Below are positions 61,301 to 64,000 of a stretch of DNA of 64,000 nucleotides, piece by piece; positions within the stretch are counted from its first letter, which is position 1; each line of letters opens with the position of its first letter. The stretch lies in the NCBI RefSeq assembly GCF_003797125.1, contig NZ_RKKE01000010.1, forward strand, positions 1 to 64,000, given 5' to 3'. The stretch is from Shewanella frigidimarina (GTDB lineage: Bacteria > Pseudomonadota > Gammaproteobacteria > Enterobacterales > Shewanellaceae). Under the pieces are notes generated by a model. The model saw only the letters and a list, made by a program, of their open reading frames with translations, was not told the origin of the DNA and searched no databases. The translations under genes and the position numbers were made by a program.

Positions 61301-61907
61301 GTCATATTTAATACCACAAGCTAACGTATTGATAGAAGAAGAGATAAAGCATAGCCGCTTTATCTCTTTGTTATTTCACTGCCCACATCCTAATGATATG
61401 AAGTTAGCGCTCACTGACATAAAGCAGCAATATCCTGGGGCCAACCATTACTGCTACGCATTTGTAGCTGGCAGCCCAGAAAATACCATTGATATGGGCG
61501 CTAGCGATGATGGCGAACCGTCAGGTAGTGCTGGCAAACCCATGCTCGCATGCTTACAAGGCGCAAAAATTGGTGAGCTAGGCGTTATTGTTGTGCGTTA
61601 TTTTGGTGGTACTAAGTTGGGTGTGGGCGGTTTAGTACGTGCTTATACCTCAGGTATAAAGCAAGGATTAACGCAAATACAGACTCAGGTTAAGCATCTA
61701 AGGTATCCTGCACGCTTGGTATGCCATTATGCTCAACTCACCGATGTTGAGTATTTGGTTGCTCAATATGATGGCGTGGTAATGGATAAAGAGTTTACCG
61801 ACAAAGTAGAAATACATTTTGAACTGGCTAAATCGCACCATCAGGCTTTTAATCAAGCATTAGCTACCCAGACGCAGGGCCAGCTTCAAGTAAAGTTTAC
61901 AGTTTGA
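61293..61907 (+). CDS. yigZ: YigZ/IMPACT family protein
   Basis: The 204-residue protein has the IMPACT N-terminal domain (IKHSRFISLLFHCPHP, GASDDGEPSGSAGKPML, VVRYFGGTKLGVGGLVRAY) and a C-terminal DUF1949 domain. The exact role in bacteria is not settled. It must start at TTG 61293, as no ATG lies nearby that keeps the conserved N-terminus. The start overlaps the last codons of pepQ, which favours translational coupling. Confidence 0.93.
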   Translation: MIESYLIPQANVLIEEEIKHSRFISLLFHCPHPNDMKLALTDIKQQYPGANHYCYAFVAGSPENTIDMGASDDGEPSGSAGKPMLACLQGAKIGELGVIVVRYFGGTKLGVGGLVRAYTSGIKQGLTQIQTQVKHLRYPARLVCHYAQLTDVEYLVAQYDGVVMDKEFTDKVEIHFELAKSHHQAFNQALATQTQGQLQVKFTV

Positions 61908-61980
61908 GCTATGACGAACTTATGCCAAAATGTCACTCAATTGTTAAATTCGACGCAGCACAACTTAAACAGAACCCTTA

Positions 61981-63438
61981 ATGCAATATAAAACAATTAT
62001 TAGAATCACCGGTTTGCTGATGGGATTATTTTCAATCACCATGCTGCCGTCAGCATTAGTGGCTATCTTATATAAAGATGGTGGTGGTACTGCATTTATT
62101 CAGGCCTTTTTTGTCAGTATTTTTCTGGGCTTTTTATTATGGTATCCCAACCGCCATCAAAAAGGCGATTTACGCACCCGAGAAGGATTCTTGATTGTAG
62201 TGTTGTTCTGGACTGTGCTTGGATCGATAGGGGCACTGCCATTTATTTTTTCTAATAACCCCGATTTAAGCTGGACCGACAGTTTTTTTGAATCGTTTTC
62301 GGCCTTAACGACCACGGGAGCGACCGTGATTGTTGGGCTAGATGACTTGCCTAAGTCAATATTGTTCTATCGCCATTTACTGCAGTGGATGGGCGGCATG
62401 GGTATCATCGTACTCGCTGTGGCCATTTTACCTCTGTTGGGTATTGGTGGTATGCAGCTGTATAAAGCTGAAGTGCCAGGTCCGGTTAAAGACACTAAGG
62501 TTACTCCCCGTATAGCCGAAACAGCCAAAGCCTTATGGTACATTTACTTCTTGCTTACTACCGCTTGTGCATTGGCATTTTACTTTGCCGGTATGGATGC
62601 ATTTGATGCTATTTGCCATTCATTTTCGACTATTGCTATTGGTGGTTTTTCGACTCACGATGCCAGTATTGGTTACTTTCAAAGCCCGTTGATTAACGTG
62701 ATTTGTGCGTTTTTCTTGTTGATTGCGGCAGTCAATTTTAGCTTACACTTTGCCGCATTTACTCGCCGTGGCATTAACGTCAAAGTATATTTAAAAGATG
62801 CAGAATTTAAGGTGCTTATTGCGGTGCAGCTGGTATTGACCGCAATTTGTTTTGCTACCTTGTATCAGTCTGGAATTTACGACTCCCCAGAGAAAACACT
62901 CGATTACGCCTTCTTTCAAGTAGTATCGATTTCAACAACGGCGGGTTTTGGCACAGAAAGCTTTCATTCCTGGCCGCTGTTTTTACCTATTCTATTAATA
63001 TTCTCAAGCTTTATTGGTGGTTGTGCTGGCTCGACTGGCGGCGGCATGAAGGTGATTCGTTTAATTCTATTGGTGCTACAAGGGTCGCGTGAGCTGAAAC
63101 GACTTGTTCATCCTAAAGCTATGTATTCCATTAGAATTGGCTCGACGGCCTTACCCGACAGAATTATTGATGCGGTATGGGGATTCTTCTCTGCTTATGC
63201 TTTAGTGTTTGTGGTGTGTATGGTGATTTTAATGGCAATGGATATGGACGCCATTACTGCATTTAGTGCAACGGCAGCCAGTTTAAATAACTTAGGCCCT
63301 GGTTTGGGTGATGTAGCATCAAATTATTCCAGTATTTCAGACGGTGCTAAGTGGGTACTGGTGATGGCAATGCTATTTGGTCGATTAGAAGTGTTCACCT
63401 TATTGGTGCTATTTACCCCCACATTTTGGAAGAATTAA
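61981..63438 (+). CDS. trkH: Trk potassium uptake protein TrkH
   Basis: TrkH is the membrane pore of the Trk potassium uptake system, which works with cytoplasmic TrkA. The 485-residue protein has about 10 membrane segments, with the potassium-selectivity loops SALTTTGATVIVG, TIAIGGFSTHD, STTAGFGTESF and ASLNNLGPGLG at their usual positions. Length equals E. coli TrkH (483). It overlaps hemG by one base (TAATG). Confidence 0.97.
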   Translation: MQYKTIIRITGLLMGLFSITMLPSALVAILYKDGGGTAFIQAFFVSIFLGFLLWYPNRHQKGDLRTREGFLIVVLFWTVLGSIGALPFIFSNNPDLSWTDSFFESFSALTTTGATVIVGLDDLPKSILFYRHLLQWMGGMGIIVLAVAILPLLGIGGMQLYKAEVPGPVKDTKVTPRIAETAKALWYIYFLLTTACALAFYFAGMDAFDAICHSFSTIAIGGFSTHDASIGYFQSPLINVICAFFLLIAAVNFSLHFAAFTRRGINVKVYLKDAEFKVLIAVQLVLTAICFATLYQSGIYDSPEKTLDYAFFQVVSISTTAGFGTESFHSWPLFLPILLIFSSFIGGCAGSTGGGMKVIRLILLVLQGSRELKRLVHPKAMYSIRIGSTALPDRIIDAVWGFFSAYALVFVVCMVILMAMDMDAITAFSATAASLNNLGPGLGDVASNYSSISDGAKWVLVMAMLFGRLEVFTLLVLFTPTFWKN

Positions 63439-63968
63439 TGTTAAATACTGTGATTTTATATTCAACGGTCGATGGGCAAACACTGGCAATTTGTCAGAAA
63501 ATTAAGCAAATATTAGTTGAGCAGGGTGAGCAAGTTAGCGTGGTTAACCTAGCTGAGGTTGAGGCTGATGATTTAGCTAGTGTTGATAAAGTGGTGATTG
63601 GTGCCAGTATTCGATATGGCAAACATCGACCTGAATTATTCAAGTTTGTTGAGCAACACAAAGTCCTACTAGACACTAAGCACAATAGTTTTTTTAGCGT
63701 AAACGTTGTGGCAAGAAAGCCTGAAAAAAACACCCCTGAAACTAATCCATATATGCAGAAGTTTTCAAATTTATCAGCCTGGAAACCTCAGTTATTAGGT
63801 GTTTTTGCCGGTAAAATTGACTACCCTCGTTACCGATTTTTCGATAAGTTTATGATCCGATTTATCATGTGGATGACCAAGGGGCCGACAGATACTCAGG
63901 GTACGTTTGAGTTTACTGACTGGGGCAAAGTAGATGACTACGCTAAACAAATAGCAGCGCAAAAATAA
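63438..63968 (+). CDS. hemG: Menaquinone-dependent protoporphyrinogen IX oxidase HemG
   Basis: HemG oxidises protoporphyrinogen IX to protoporphyrin IX in heme synthesis, using a quinone as acceptor. The 176-residue flavodoxin-like protein has the FMN-binding YSTVDGQTLAICQKI (about residues 6-20), VVIGASIRYGKHRPE and the long-chain insert, and the C-terminal segment IMWMTKGPTDTQGTFEFTDW. The start at 63438 shares its A with the trkH stop codon and gives normal length (E. coli 181). The frame from 63351 is not a likely start. In E. coli hemG is followed by an rRNA operon; only 32 bases remain here, so this cannot be judged. Confidence 0.96.
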   Translation: MLNTVILYSTVDGQTLAICQKIKQILVEQGEQVSVVNLAEVEADDLASVDKVVIGASIRYGKHRPELFKFVEQHKVLLDTKHNSFFSVNVVARKPEKNTPETNPYMQKFSNLSAWKPQLLGVFAGKIDYPRYRFFDKFMIRFIMWMTKGPTDTQGTFEFTDWGKVDDYAKQIAAQK

Positions 63969-64000
63969 TTCATACACAATAGCGTGCCCAATATGCCTTA

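Noticed and set aside
63351..63437. An upstream extension of hemG starting at 63351
   Set aside because: It would overlap trkH by 88 bp in another frame; the conserved flavodoxin N-terminus begins at 63438, where stop and start codons overlap.
1..64000. tRNA genes, CRISPR arrays, insertion sequences and prophage
   Set aside because: No cloverleaf, regularly spaced repeats, transposase-like frames or phage genes were seen anywhere in the window.

Overview
The window is a chromosomal replication-origin region of a gammaproteobacterium, almost certainly Shewanella (a fairly AT-rich marine species). The supporting evidence is the gene order mnmG-oriC-mioC, rpmH-dnaA-dnaN-recF-gyrB with rnpA-yidD-yidC-mnmE, parAB next to the atp operon, glmU - TonB receptor - DeoR regulator - glmS, and fadBA / pepQ-yigZ-trkH-hemG. 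The genus call comes from recalled gene order and protein resemblance, not from a database search.

Layout. 1-300: promoters and leader of an rRNA operon that runs leftward off the window. 0.4-12 kb: ccoG, menB, a DUF2061 membrane protein with a Fur-box-like site, a chemoreceptor, a porin / FMN-binding / PepSY cluster with its own Fur-like site, two methyltransferases (one is rlmI) and a DUF805 protein. 12.2-13.3 kb: an orphan HsdR-N-type nuclease-like gene, the most accessory-looking gene here. 13.4-20 kb: glmS, its probable DeoR-family regulator, a TonB siderophore receptor, glmU. 20.1-27.1 kb: the nine-gene ATP synthase operon atpIBEFHAGDC. 27.3-31.7 kb: parB, parA, rsmG, mnmG. 31.7-32.1 kb: oriC, with 18 GATC sites, DnaA boxes and an AT-rich unwinding element. 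32.1-40.4 kb: mioC, the formaldehyde-detoxification pair with a divergent LysR regulator, a DnaQ-like exonuclease, mnmE, yidC, yidD, rnpA and rpmH (45 codons). 40.4-47 kb: a second GATC cluster, then dnaA-dnaN-recF-gyrB. 47-64 kb: an HDOD protein, glyQS, tag, a large propeller-amidohydrolase, MOSC and tusA, fadBA, pepQ, yigZ, trkH, hemG.

How it fits together. The replication start machinery (oriC, dnaA, dnaN, gyrB, recF), the segregation system (parA, parB and parS-like 16-mers), ribosome, tRNA and protein-insertion genes and ATP synthase are concentrated within about 30 kb. I found three full-consensus parS sites, at 51955, 53226 and 56289. All lie right of oriC: one inside a terminator hairpin, one inside a coding region and one between genes. 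Weaker parS-like matches lie in recF and mnmG. Left of oriC most genes run with the leftward fork. Right of oriC the dnaA and pepQ-hemG blocks are co-directional, while rpmH-to-mnmE, glyQS and fadBA run head-on.

Most of the window is conserved core genome. The best leads are the parS placement, the GATC-dense dnaA upstream region separate from oriC, the iron-linked flavin/porin cluster, the orphan nuclease-like gene and a small frameshifted relic near 8.9 kb. I see no tRNA genes, insertion sequences, prophage or CRISPR arrays.
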